A stretch of DNA of 61,091 nt from an uncultured Lachnospiraceae bacterium (GTDB lineage: Bacteria > Bacillota > Clostridia > Lachnospirales > Lachnospiraceae), in NCBI GenBank assembly GCA_900315055.1, contig OMXP01000007.1, forward strand, positions 1-61,091, written 5' to 3'. Position 1 is the stretch's first letter, and each line of letters begins with the position of its first letter. A program made the translations under genes and the position numbers. The notes under the pieces are model-generated. The model was given only the letters and a program-made list of their open reading frames with translations. It was not told where the DNA came from and did no database searches. This document shows, piece after piece, positions 18,105-25,482 of this stretch.

Positions 18105-18920
18105 ATGTCGATTAAAGATGAAAAATACTCGACGCGGCAGAGGAAGTTCTGCTGCGATACCGCTGTGCAGGGAACGAACAGGAACGAATTGGAAAGGAGG
18201 CACCTCCTGGCATCGAAAGCTGAAGAAATCAGACCCCCCCTGGAGGCGATTCCGGTCCATACGGTGATTGATACAGCAAACCTCTGCAGGACATTCCCGG
18301 ATATCCCGGAAAAGACCTGCTGCAAGGTTCTGGAGCGTATGGTAAAGAGCGGCTCTCTGGTGCGGCTTACGAAAGGCCTCTACTATCGTCCGAAGAAAAC
18401 AAGGTTCGGGACCGTGCCGATGAGCGAAGACGAGATCATTCGGTATTACACCGAAAACAATATAGGCGTTGTCGTGGGATATGCGATGTACAACCGGTAC
18501 GGACTGACAACGCAGGTTGGAAAGAATGTCCGGATCCTGAGCAATGCCGTCAGGGAAGAGAAAAAGAAGATCGGAACTGTCTCCATAGAAAAGGCAGGTG
18601 TCAAAATCGATGACGCGACAAGGGTGATTCTGGAGGTTCTGGATGTTCTCCAGAATTATTCCGCAATTGAGGATCTGAATCGTTCCATGCTGGCCTCTTT
18701 CCTTGCAGAATTCTGCAGGCGCCATTCGGATTCCGCGGCAGTCTGTGTGCTGGATGAAAGAAAGTACAAGAAGAGAACTATCGCCTTCATGAAGGCTGTG
18801 CTGGACGATCAGGGAGTCCGGAATTCTCTGGGGAAGTACCTGTCCAACCTCTCAAAATATCAAATTCCGGAAATGGACGAGATCTTTGCTGCTGCATCGG
18901 CGCAAGGAAAACATCAATAA
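18105..18920 (+). CDS. AbiEi/DUF6088-like antitoxin-type protein without a toxin partner
   Basis: The protein has a winged-helix start (VIDTANLCRTFPDIPEKTCCKVLERMVKSGSL...) followed by the LTKGLYYRPKKTRFG wing and the NNIGVVVGYAMYNRYGLTTQ segment typical of the AbiEi/DUF6088 group, whose members repress AbiEii toxin operons. No nucleotidyltransferase gene follows it; the next gene is convergent. The ATG at 18105 is in frame, but residues 1-34 look non-coding. A strong GGAAAGGAGG site (18191-18200) sits six bases before an in-frame CTG at 18207, which may be the true start of a 237-residue protein. It could be an orphan antitoxin acting on the abiE system 3 kb downstream. Confidence 0.75.
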   Translation: MSIKDEKYSTRQRKFCCDTAVQGTNRNELERRHLLASKAEEIRPPLEAIPVHTVIDTANLCRTFPDIPEKTCCKVLERMVKSGSLVRLTKGLYYRPKKTRFGTVPMSEDEIIRYYTENNIGVVVGYAMYNRYGLTTQVGKNVRILSNAVREEKKKIGTVSIEKAGVKIDDATRVILEVLDVLQNYSAIEDLNRSMLASFLAEFCRRHSDSAAVCVLDERKYKKRTIAFMKAVLDDQGVRNSLGKYLSNLSKYQIPEMDEIFAAASAQGKHQ

Positions 18921-18970
18921 TCCGGCAATCAGGACAAGCGGCATTTTGAGAATTCCCTGTAGCCGGCTTG

Positions 18971-18979
18971 TGTTATACT
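18971..18979 (+). promoter_or_regulatory. Extended -10 promoter of the RNA candidate
   Basis: TGTTATACT is a TGn-TATACT extended -10. No good -35 lies at 17 bases; TTGAGA sits at 18946 with an over-long 22-base spacing. Transcription would begin near 18986. Confidence 0.5.
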
Positions 18980-18985
18980 CCTAAT

Positions 18986-19172
18986 AGAGGGTAGCGGCGT
19001 TGACCAGCTATCGTGAGCTGTGAAGCAGTTGACTGTGCCGGAATGCAGCCGATTGCGGAGCTCGTACATGGGTTTGGCGGCAACCACAAACCGGATAGGT
19101 TCTTCGGAGCTGAATGAAAACGCTGACTTTACATGGAAGGGGATCCTGCAGCTGCGGGGTCCCTTTGTTATT
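18986..19172 (+). ncRNA. Structured noncoding RNA candidate, possibly the raiA motif
   Basis: The space between two convergent genes has no convincing frame but carries an extended -10 promoter, several short stems (CAGCT/AGCTG at about 19003-19018, GGTTTG/CAAACC at about 19072-19093) and a terminator hairpin (GGGATCC / GGGGTCCC, 19138-19163) with a T-rich tail. The roughly 187-nt length, the GAGGGTAGC opening, and segments GCCGGAATGCAGC and CTTCGGAGCTGAATGAAAAC recall, from memory, the raiA RNA motif of Bacillota. I hold the RNA call with fair confidence and the raiA identity with low confidence. 6S and SRP RNA do not fit, since their hallmark sequences are absent. Confidence 0.55.
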
Positions 19173-19185
19173 GTTCATAAATCTT

Positions 19186-19602
19186 TCATTCAGCATGATC
19201 TTCTCTGAACTTTTTAAAAGCCGCTGATGCGTTCTGCACTCTGCCCGCCTTCATATCTTCATATCCTTGCTCCAGTTTTGCATTTATCTCATCTGGAGAC
19301 ATGGAATCGTCATCTTCGCCCTCTTCAGCCAGCACATCTCGCATCATCTCCTGCACAGAAGAATAACTCTTTGCAGGAATTCGCCCTTCTGCGATCGCAA
19401 TGCCTTCCGCCATCGCTTCTCTTGTCTTCCTGTTAAAACGTGGATCCGGCATCTCAAAGGGAAGCTTTCCTTTCAGCAGAGACTCCTCGAGAAAGAGATG
19501 GATGGCCTCGTCGATGGACAGGCCAAGTCCCTCAAAGAGTTCTTCCACTTCCGCCTTAAAGACAGGATCCACCCGCACCGTAATATTCACCAGCTCGTCC
19601 AT
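19186..19602 (-). CDS. RelB/DinJ-family antitoxin-like protein with C-terminal extension
   Basis: The ATG at 19602 overlaps the stop of the ImmA gene by one base and has GGAGG upstream. The protein has 138 residues. Residues 1-50 are a RelB/DinJ ribbon-helix-helix (VNITVRVDPVFKAEVEELFE, LGLSIDEAIHLFLEESL), followed by the usual KGKLPFEMPDPRFN. The C-terminal 70 residues are acidic and helical and go beyond the normal RelB length. No RelE/YafQ-type toxin follows: the next feature is the RNA candidate. The tight coupling to a metallopeptidase suggests a protease-controlled repressor (inference). Confidence 0.8.
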   Translation of the reverse strand: MDELVNITVRVDPVFKAEVEELFEGLGLSIDEAIHLFLEESLLKGKLPFEMPDPRFNRKTREAMAEGIAIAEGRIPAKSYSSVQEMMRDVLAEEGEDDDSMSPDEINAKLEQGYEDMKAGRVQNASAAFKKFREDHAE

Positions 19603-20582
19603 CACACCACCTCCTGTCCGCTCAGCCATTTCCGAAACGTTCCCCGGTCCGTATTCGTCATCCAAAGCAGATCCGTATACGACGTTTTTCCTTCTTCCAC
19701 ACTCGCCAAAAGTGCCCGGAGGAAACGGTGATCCATCTGATCGGTCAGCACTCCGGAAGAATCCTCTCCTTCGGATCTCCAGTATCCCGGCTTTCCCGCA
19801 GGACCGAGAAGTTCAGCCGCAACCTCATTGCACTTTACATCGATCTCGCTGACACCGACCGCATGTCCGTTTCTATCGTTGTACAGGCTGTTGACACCCA
19901 ACCAGACATGAACCGTCTCGTGCATCAGAGAAAACAGCTTTCCCGTTTCGGTATCGACGCTGTTGATGAAGATCAGGGGAGCATACCGGTTCATGATCGT
20001 AAATGCCCGAAACTCCTTTATGTTCAGCACTCGTCCGGGATCATTGCGGGCAATGCCACTTGTCATCACCAGCACGCCGCAGTCCTCCAGCCTGCTCCGA
20101 AGAAGCTGAAAGGCTTCCTTTGTCGTCCTGCAGGATACAAACCAGTCCGGGCTCAAATGAAGGTGCTTCCGGATACTCTCTGCAATACTCTCAGAGGACA
20201 CCTTGGAATCCACGCTGCCGACAAAACTCAGCTCCCCACAGCCGTTTTCCTGCAGGCACTCTGTCTCCCAGTCCTGGATCTCCATCATCTGATCAACGGT
20301 ATCGATCAGCTCACGGCTCGGTTCCGAATCCGCTGTGCCTTTCACCGTCCGGTATTCCATGAGCGGGAAATGCTCCATCAGAGGCTGATCCAGAAAGAAA
20401 TACCCGAAGGGGATATGGATTTCTCTGCTGACCTCCTCGACCTCGTCAAAAGCAGGAGTCTTTTCTCCGCTTTGCCAGTCAGTCAGCAGCTCCACCGCAG
20501 AAGACGGCACGTCCTCAGTGCGGATTCTCTGAAGAATCCAGTTCAGTACTTCCAGTTTTACGGAAACCTCGATCCCCGACAT
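19602..20582 (-). CDS. ImmA/IrrE-family zinc metallopeptidase with HTH-like N-terminus
   Basis: The 326-residue protein starts at ATG 20582 behind GGAGGAG. Residues 1-70 are a divergent XRE-type HTH region (LTDWQSGEKTPAFDEVEEVSREIHIPFGYFFLDQP), and about residues 170-270 are the ImmA/IrrE (COG2856) protease domain with the zinc motif HETVHVWLG and the downstream VKCNEVAAELLGP glutamate. Such proteins cleave repressors or antitoxins in response to stress. The gene directly overlaps a RelB/DinJ-like gene, so that protein is the obvious candidate substrate or partner. It is divergent from the ATPase gene at 20867. Confidence 0.88.
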   Translation of the reverse strand: MSGIEVSVKLEVLNWILQRIRTEDVPSSAVELLTDWQSGEKTPAFDEVEEVSREIHIPFGYFFLDQPLMEHFPLMEYRTVKGTADSEPSRELIDTVDQMMEIQDWETECLQENGCGELSFVGSVDSKVSSESIAESIRKHLHLSPDWFVSCRTTKEAFQLLRSRLEDCGVLVMTSGIARNDPGRVLNIKEFRAFTIMNRYAPLIFINSVDTETGKLFSLMHETVHVWLGVNSLYNDRNGHAVGVSEIDVKCNEVAAELLGPAGKPGYWRSEGEDSSGVLTDQMDHRFLRALLASVEEGKTSYTDLLWMTNTDRGTFRKWLSGQEVV

Positions 20583-20866
20583 GCATCTCCTCCGTACTGT
20601 ATCCGTCTGTATGATCCGAGTAGACTTCGAACGGAAGCTGCCCTGTTCACATTATAGTATGCAGGCGGCAGGAATTCAGCTAAACATTTCGATTCTGACT
20701 ATTATTCCGGTTTTAATTATCCGTTTTACTGTTTTCATTCTGCAGGATATCGTTTATGCTGTAGTAGATGTTCCGGACAGTTGGAGATTCGGCAGACAGT
20801 GTTCTGCAGATGCAGATACTGGAGAGATCGTTCGCTCATTGCGAACAAGGAAGGGAGGAAACTTCG

Positions 20867-21829
20867 ATGGTTGTCATGGATCTTCGCATTCACAACTTCT
20901 TCGCCTTTCAGCACTTCCATCTCAATCTCTTCTACCCGAGGAAGATTGCGCACTCTCCTGTCCCGAACGAACATCTCCCGGAACGGGATAACTTTCGTTA
21001 CCGAAAGGCTGTCATCCTCCTTGGCCCGAATGTCAGCGGTAAAACCACTCTGGGACGGATCCTGACGGGGATCATCAAGCAGATGCAGCAAAAGGATCTC
21101 TCCCCTCTTCGCCGCATGAACGCAGACCCCGCGGAGAAAGCTTCGTTCTCCATCGAGTTTGTGATCGACGAGCCGGTCCTGTACCGGTTTTCCGCAAGGT
21201 TCCTGCCACTGCAGGATGGCGAAGATCCAGATTCCGGGATTCTTCTCTCCGTGAAGCTTACGACGATCGGTGCAAATGACAGCTATGAGACGTGTGTGAA
21301 ACGACTGGACCTGCAGAAGGCAGAGGAGACAACGGATGTTGCAGAAGCGCTCAGGAGCATTTCAGGACTTGGCCATGCGTTTGTTTGTTCCGGTGATGTC
21401 CCGGTGTGTTTTGATTCGGACGAGCGGCTGCACATCCTGGAGAGCGTTCTGAAGGTACTGGATCCTTCCATTGTCCGCGTGACAAGCCTCCCTCAGGTCA
21501 GGGATTCGTACCTGATTTCTTATCCGAACCGCAGGGTCATCCTTCAGGAGGGGCAGGTCGCAGACAGGGATCAGCTCTCCGGCGGAACTCTGGAGGGCAT
21601 TCGCGTTGCCGGCGTGCTGGCAGATATCCTCTGCAGAAAGGGCGGACTGTACTACTGTGATGAGATGTTCTCCCGCATTCAGAGCGATGTCGAAAAGGCA
21701 GTTCTTTCCGTCATGGTAGACCATCTCGGAGACTATTCCCAGCTGTTTTTCACGACCCGCAGTACGGACCTCCTCGCCATGCCATACCCGAAGCACACGT
21801 TCGTGTTCCTCAATGTTTACGGGACATGA
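20867..21829 (+). CDS. AAA/ABC-type ATPase of the AAA_15/AAA_21 group
   Basis: The start at ATG 20867 has GGGAGGAA upstream. The 320-residue protein opens with MDLRIHNFFAFQHFHLNLF, the usual first strands of SMC/RecF-like ATPases. It has Walker A LLGPNVSGKTTLGRIL, an ABC-like signature region QLSGGTLEGIRVAGVLADI, Walker B LYYCDEMFSRI, and a final His/Thr switch region FTTRSTDLLA. It has no nuclease domain. Stand-alone ATPases of this kind often belong to phage-defence or abortive-infection loci. It lies 135 bases before the abiE operon, and may act with it or independently. Confidence 0.75.
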   Translation: MVVMDLRIHNFFAFQHFHLNLFYPRKIAHSPVPNEHLPERDNFRYRKAVILLGPNVSGKTTLGRILTGIIKQMQQKDLSPLRRMNADPAEKASFSIEFVIDEPVLYRFSARFLPLQDGEDPDSGILLSVKLTTIGANDSYETCVKRLDLQKAEETTDVAEALRSISGLGHAFVCSGDVPVCFDSDERLHILESVLKVLDPSIVRVTSLPQVRDSYLISYPNRRVILQEGQVADRDQLSGGTLEGIRVAGVLADILCRKGGLYYCDEMFSRIQSDVEKAVLSVMVDHLGDYSQLFFTTRSTDLLAMPYPKHTFVFLNVYGT

Positions 21830-21845
21830 GTAGCACATGGAAATA

Positions 21846-21883
21846 AGCGTTTTGTCAATATTTGTAAATATTGACGAAACGCT
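21846..21883. promoter_or_regulatory. abiE operator candidate IR1
   Basis: Nearly perfect inverted repeat: AGCGTTTTGTCAATATTT and AAATATTGACGAAACGCT, followed by a TATACT. The same design recurs 67 bases downstream. AbiEi antitoxins are known to bind two inverted repeats in front of their own operon, so this is probably the distal operator. Confidence 0.7.
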
Positions 21884-21912
21884 ATACTCCTGATTTCTTC
21901 TGTGTTATCATT

Positions 21913-21950
21913 AGCATATTGTCAATTATTTCAAAAAATGACGATACGCT
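21913..21950. promoter_or_regulatory. abiE operator candidate IR2
   Basis: A second, more diverged copy of the inverted repeat: AGCATATTGTCAATTATTT and AAAAATGACGATACGCT, again followed by TATAG. It ends 14 bases before the abiEi start codon and so overlaps the start region of the transcript. Confidence 0.7.
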
Positions 21951-21964
21951 ATAGAGGTGAGGAC

Positions 21965-22678
21965 ATGTGGACAGATCAAGCTATGCTTAAGCTCTCAGAT
22001 AAAGAATCCTATAATCGGGAAGTTCTTTATCATGTGTTGCGCAAAGAGAAACCGGATTTAAGCAAAAGTGCTTTCCGATGGACTTTATATAATTTGCAGC
22101 AGAAAAACAAAATTTTCCGGACAGGTCGCGATTCTTATGTGACAGTAAAATCAGAATTACTTCCCATATACCATCCGTTTTACTCAAATGAAGCAAAGAG
22201 AGTGGCAAAAGAAATCTCGCTCATACACCCGGAGATACCCTTTGTGATATTCGAAAGCGTTCTGCTCAATGAGTTTTTAAACCATCAGATTGCCCAAAAC
22301 ACAATCTATATCCAGGTGCAAAGAGATATCAGTTCCTATGTTTTCGATCGTCTCCAGGATAATCATGCGGGAAGTGTATTATACAAGCCCACGAAGAAAG
22401 AGTTTGATCGATACTGGACAAAGGACTGCATCGTTATTCTCGACCTAATTAGTCAATCGCCGATGTCTGATGAATCTCCACATGAAATAACCGTCGAGAA
22501 GCTTCTGGTTGATATGATTGCCGAAAAGAGCATTGCTGCTACTTTCAGTCCTGCAGAACTTCCAGATATTTTTCAGAATGTACGCGAAAGCTGCCGGATA
22601 GACAGGCACCGGTTAAACCGATATGCCGGAAGAAGAGGAAAAACAGAGCAGATAAATATATATATGGGAGATTCCTGA
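21965..22678 (+). CDS. abiEi: AbiEi-type antitoxin (DUF6577-like)
   Basis: The start at ATG 21965 follows GAGGTGAG. The 237-residue protein has an N-terminal winged helix (residues about 15-65: YHVLRKEKPDLSKSAFRWTL, KIFRTGRDSYVTV) and a C-terminal effector-like domain with FVIFESVLLNEFLNHQIA and HEITVEKLLVDMIAEKSI, the second resembling the K-LVD segment of AbiEi proteins. In the abiE type IV system this protein represses the operon and counters the toxin without direct contact. The gene is AT-rich, has two inverted repeats upstream, and ends one base before abiEii. Confidence 0.82.
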   Translation: MWTDQAMLKLSDKESYNREVLYHVLRKEKPDLSKSAFRWTLYNLQQKNKIFRTGRDSYVTVKSELLPIYHPFYSNEAKRVAKEISLIHPEIPFVIFESVLLNEFLNHQIAQNTIYIQVQRDISSYVFDRLQDNHAGSVLYKPTKKEFDRYWTKDCIVILDLISQSPMSDESPHEITVEKLLVDMIAEKSIAATFSPAELPDIFQNVRESCRIDRHRLNRYAGRRGKTEQINIYMGDS

Positions 22679-22679
22679 T

Positions 22680-23732
22680 ATGTTATCAAGGCAGATGTTT
22701 ACAGAAGAATATATTCGCAGCCTGCAATCGGATACCGGAAATGATCCTGCGCTGTTGGAACGAATGATCTATGCTTTCGGCCTGCTCGAAGCCATTCGGA
22801 GAGCAGAACTGCCATTCTGCTTTAAGGGAGGAACTGCACTGATGCTTCTTTTGGAGCATCCGAGGCGACTCAGCACAGATGTTGATATCATTGTTGATCC
22901 CGGCACAGATATTGACGATTATATCCGCAGGGCTGGAGAAATATTTCCGTTTACTGATGTAAAAGAACAGACGCGGATCGGAAAAAATGATATTGAGAAA
23001 AGGCACTTTAAATTTAAGTACAGGTCACCCGTAGTCGGCAGAGATGTTACAATCCTGCTTGACGTTTTATTTGAAAAACTGCAATATTCCGAAACAATTG
23101 AAAAACCTATCTGCAACGAAATGCTCCTGACAGAAGGGGAAGACCTGCTGGTAAGAATACCAACCGTAAACGGGATACTTGGCGATAAACTTACTGCGTT
23201 TGCGCCACATACAACGGGTATTCCATTCGGGATAAACAAAGAGTTGGAAATCATAAAACAGCTGTTCGACTGTGGAACCTTGTTTGATGTAATGACTGAT
23301 TTTTCAGAAGTAAAAACAGCTTACGAGAAAATCGTTAAATCAGAGATCGGTTATCGTGGACTTTCCATTTCCCGTGAAGACGTGCTTACAGATACAATTA
23401 ACGGAAGCCTTTGTATTGCCAGTCGTGGAAATCCAGAAGGCGACTATGCTTTTTACAGAGATGGAATTTCGAAAATCCGTAATCATATCATTGGCGGGAA
23501 ATTCAGTGGGGAGTTTGCCGGAGCGTTCGCCAGCAAGGTATTATATCTTGCGTCAGCAATCTTGTGCGACGCTGAGACAGTCATAAGAATTAAGGAAAGC
23601 TCAGCCTACCTGAAAAAAACACCAGAGATCGAAAAGCCAAGAAGATTCTCTTATCTGAAGGTGGTAGATCCTGTGGCATACGGATATTTGATCGAAGCGA
23701 CAGCTTTGTTGCGGAATGCTGATCTGGCCTGA
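22680..23732 (+). CDS. abiEii: AbiEii/AbiGii-family nucleotidyltransferase toxin
   Basis: The 350-residue protein carries the nucleotidyltransferase signature FKGGTALMLLLEHPRRLSTDVDIIVDP, giving GG...(S/T)-DxD near residue 50, and the later LLDVLFEKLQYSE and IPTVNGILGDKLTAFAPHTTG segments of the AbiEii family, including the conserved Asp-Lys pair. Family members transfer nucleotides to targets such as tRNA and stop growth on phage infection. It follows the antitoxin gene by one base. Low GC content relative to the neighbours marks the pair as recently acquired. The gene looks intact. Confidence 0.9.
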   Translation: MLSRQMFTEEYIRSLQSDTGNDPALLERMIYAFGLLEAIRRAELPFCFKGGTALMLLLEHPRRLSTDVDIIVDPGTDIDDYIRRAGEIFPFTDVKEQTRIGKNDIEKRHFKFKYRSPVVGRDVTILLDVLFEKLQYSETIEKPICNEMLLTEGEDLLVRIPTVNGILGDKLTAFAPHTTGIPFGINKELEIIKQLFDCGTLFDVMTDFSEVKTAYEKIVKSEIGYRGLSISREDVLTDTINGSLCIASRGNPEGDYAFYRDGISKIRNHIIGGKFSGEFAGAFASKVLYLASAILCDAETVIRIKESSAYLKKTPEIEKPRRFSYLKVVDPVAYGYLIEATALLRNADLA

Positions 23733-23844
23733 ATTTGCATCAAATATTGAGTCTGCCCTGTGCCTTGGCGGCAAAAGTGAAAAAGTCAATTCGTCTGATC
23801 GAGAAAACAGCCGTCGAGGTCTTCCTGTCCCTTGGACCATCTCT

Positions 23845-24420
23845 TCAGAGCTGAAACACCACGCCGATCACGGCAGAGATCGCGATGTAGACAATCGGGT
23901 GCAGCTTCCACTTCCGGTAGCAGAACCACAGGATCACCGCAAGAAGGATGCACTTCCAGTTGAACAGATCGAGGATCTTCCCCGTCGCGGCAAACGCATC
24001 GGTGTTGAGGAGCGCAATCCTTGCCACCGACAGTCCCGCAGCCGTGATGAGGGCAAGGGATGCGGGGCGAAGCCCCTTAAAGATCCCCTGCACCACCGGG
24101 GAGTCCTTGAAAGCATGCAGAATCCCTGCAACGATGAGGACGATGACAACGGAAGGGAACACAAGTCCCAGGGTCGCCGCAATGCTCCCCGGAACACCGG
24201 CAACGGTGTAGCCGACATAGGTAGCCATGTTGACGCCTAAGGGTCCCGGCGTTGACTCGGAGACCGCCACCATATCCGCAAGGTCCTTTGTCGTAAACCA
24301 CCCGGTTGCCTGCCCCATCTCCGAGAGAAACGGGAGCGTTGCAAGCCCTCCGCCGACCGCAAAGAGTCCGGTCTTGCAGAATTCATAGAACAGACGGGCA
24401 TACAGAAGCATCGTCTCCAT
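23845..24420 (-). CDS. Chromate transporter family protein, second half-size subunit
   Basis: The gene encodes about 191 residues with five to six helices and the ChrA motif region FCKTGLFAVGGGLATLPFLSEM near the start, followed by the PGPLGVNMATYVGYT segment. ATG 24420 overlaps the stop of the upstream subunit gene by one base (an in-frame GTG at 24423 is an alternative). Half-size ChrA proteins work as heteromeric pairs, and the partner is the gene just upstream. Family members export chromate, but many gut homologues have unknown anion substrates. Confidence 0.88.
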   Translation of the reverse strand: METMLLYARLFYEFCKTGLFAVGGGLATLPFLSEMGQATGWFTTKDLADMVAVSESTPGPLGVNMATYVGYTVAGVPGSIAATLGLVFPSVVIVLIVAGILHAFKDSPVVQGIFKGLRPASLALITAAGLSVARIALLNTDAFAATGKILDLFNWKCILLAVILWFCYRKWKLHPIVYIAISAVIGVVFQL

Positions 24421-25040
24421 CACCTTGCCCCCTTTCTGTCACGCTTCCGGCGAAGCAGCATCATCACATATCCCGTCACCCCGGCAAGGATCACCAGAAG
24501 AGGTGTTGAGATCGAGGTAAAGATCGACAGCGCCATGACGATAAGAAACAGGATCCAGGAAAAGAGATCTACGAGATCCCCCTTCCCGATCTTCAGCACG
24601 GACTGAAAGATGAGAACCGTGACACAGGCCCGGATCCCCGCAAAGGCATGTCCCACCGCCGGGATGCTGGCAAAGTTTTTGAGGAACGCCGCGATGACGC
24701 AGATGATGACCATCGAGGGAAAGATGACGCCAAGCGTTGCCACGATCCCGCCGATCACACCCCGCATCTTGGAGCCCACAAAGGTCGCGGTGTTCACCGC
24801 GATTGCACCGGGGGTGCACTGGCTGATCGCGTAGTAATCCGTGAGCTCGTCCTCACTTGCCCAGTGTTTCTTTTCCGTCACCTCATGCTCGATCACCGGC
24901 AGCATCGCCACACCCCCGCCGAAGGTCGCGGCCCCGATCCGCACAAAGGTCAGAAAGAGCTCGAAAAGCCCTGCCTTCGGTGTTTCCTCCGGTAATGCCG
25001 CCTTCTGTGCTTTTGTCTTTCTCTTCTCTTCCTGTTCCAT
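24420..25040 (-). CDS. Chromate transporter family protein, first half-size subunit
   Basis: I chose ATG 25040 because GGAGG lies eight bases upstream; an in-frame ATG 12 bases earlier is weaker. The 206-residue protein has a charged N-terminal tail, then the ChrA motif FVRIGAATFGGGVAMLPVIEHEV and the YAISQCTPGAIAVNTATFVG loop, with about six helices. It overlaps the second half-size gene by one base. Together they form one two-component transporter of the short-chain CHR type. Confidence 0.88.
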   Translation of the reverse strand: MEQEEKRKTKAQKAALPEETPKAGLFELFLTFVRIGAATFGGGVAMLPVIEHEVTEKKHWASEDELTDYYAISQCTPGAIAVNTATFVGSKMRGVIGGIVATLGVIFPSMVIICVIAAFLKNFASIPAVGHAFAGIRACVTVLIFQSVLKIGKGDLVDLFSWILFLIVMALSIFTSISTPLLVILAGVTGYVMMLLRRKRDRKGAR

Positions 25041-25142
25041 ACCTGCCTCCATTCCGTGAGTCAGTCTACCATGGAATCAGATATAGGAATACTATTTGTT
25101 TCATTCACATCCATACGCATTCCATATGCTTTCCGGGCAGCA

Positions 25143-25190
25143 AAAGGCCGGCAGGATCTTCTCCCTTCGGGAGTTCCCGCCGGCACTTTC
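25143..25190 (-). terminator. Terminator of the liv operon
   Basis: On the minus strand a long stem (GCCGGCGGGA with TCCTGCCGGC, containing an inner CTCCC-GAA-GGGAG) ends in CCTTTTGC, 74 bases beyond the last small gene. Confidence 0.7.
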
Positions 25191-25263
25191 TTCCATATCT
25201 ATATGCTCTCTGGAATACTCTGTTTCCGTGTGTTCTGTGTGTCTTCCCGGTTCTGCCTGTTCC

Positions 25264-25470
25264 TTATTCGTCCTCCGGCAGATCTCCGTACTTTCCCTCG
25301 GAAAATTCCTTCACGATGGTCTTCAGGTCCACGTCATCGTCGAAGTGATTCTTCTTCGAGTACGAGAGGTACAGGCGAAGGATCTTCTGCAGGTAGGCCT
25401 GCTGGATCACATCGTCGCCTGCAAGGACCGAGAAGAGCTCCCGGTTGTCCATCTGTGTCAGCGGTTTCAT
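25264..25470 (-). CDS. Small hypothetical protein at the end of the liv operon
   Basis: This 68-residue frame starts 12 bases after the livF stop with GGAGGGGAAG upstream and ends 74 bases before the operon terminator. The sequence is acidic and mostly helical (MDNRELFSVLAGDDVIQQAYLQKILRLYLSYSKKNHF), with no membrane segment. I do not recognise a family. Its position suggests co-expression with the branched-chain amino acid importer, but no function can be assigned. Confidence 0.65.
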   Translation of the reverse strand: MKPLTQMDNRELFSVLAGDDVIQQAYLQKILRLYLSYSKKNHFDDDVDLKTIVKEFSEGKYGDLPEDE

Positions 25471-25482
25471 CTTCCCCTCCTT

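Noticed and set aside
19020..19208. 62-codon plus-strand frame inside the RNA candidate
   Set aside because: It has no ribosome site, crosses the terminator hairpin and overlaps the end of the RelB-like gene. The structured RNA reading fits better.
18105..23732. Prophage remnant suggested by ImmA and HTH proteins
   Set aside because: There is no integrase, terminase, capsid, tail or lysis gene and no attachment-site repeat. A defence/TA island fits better.
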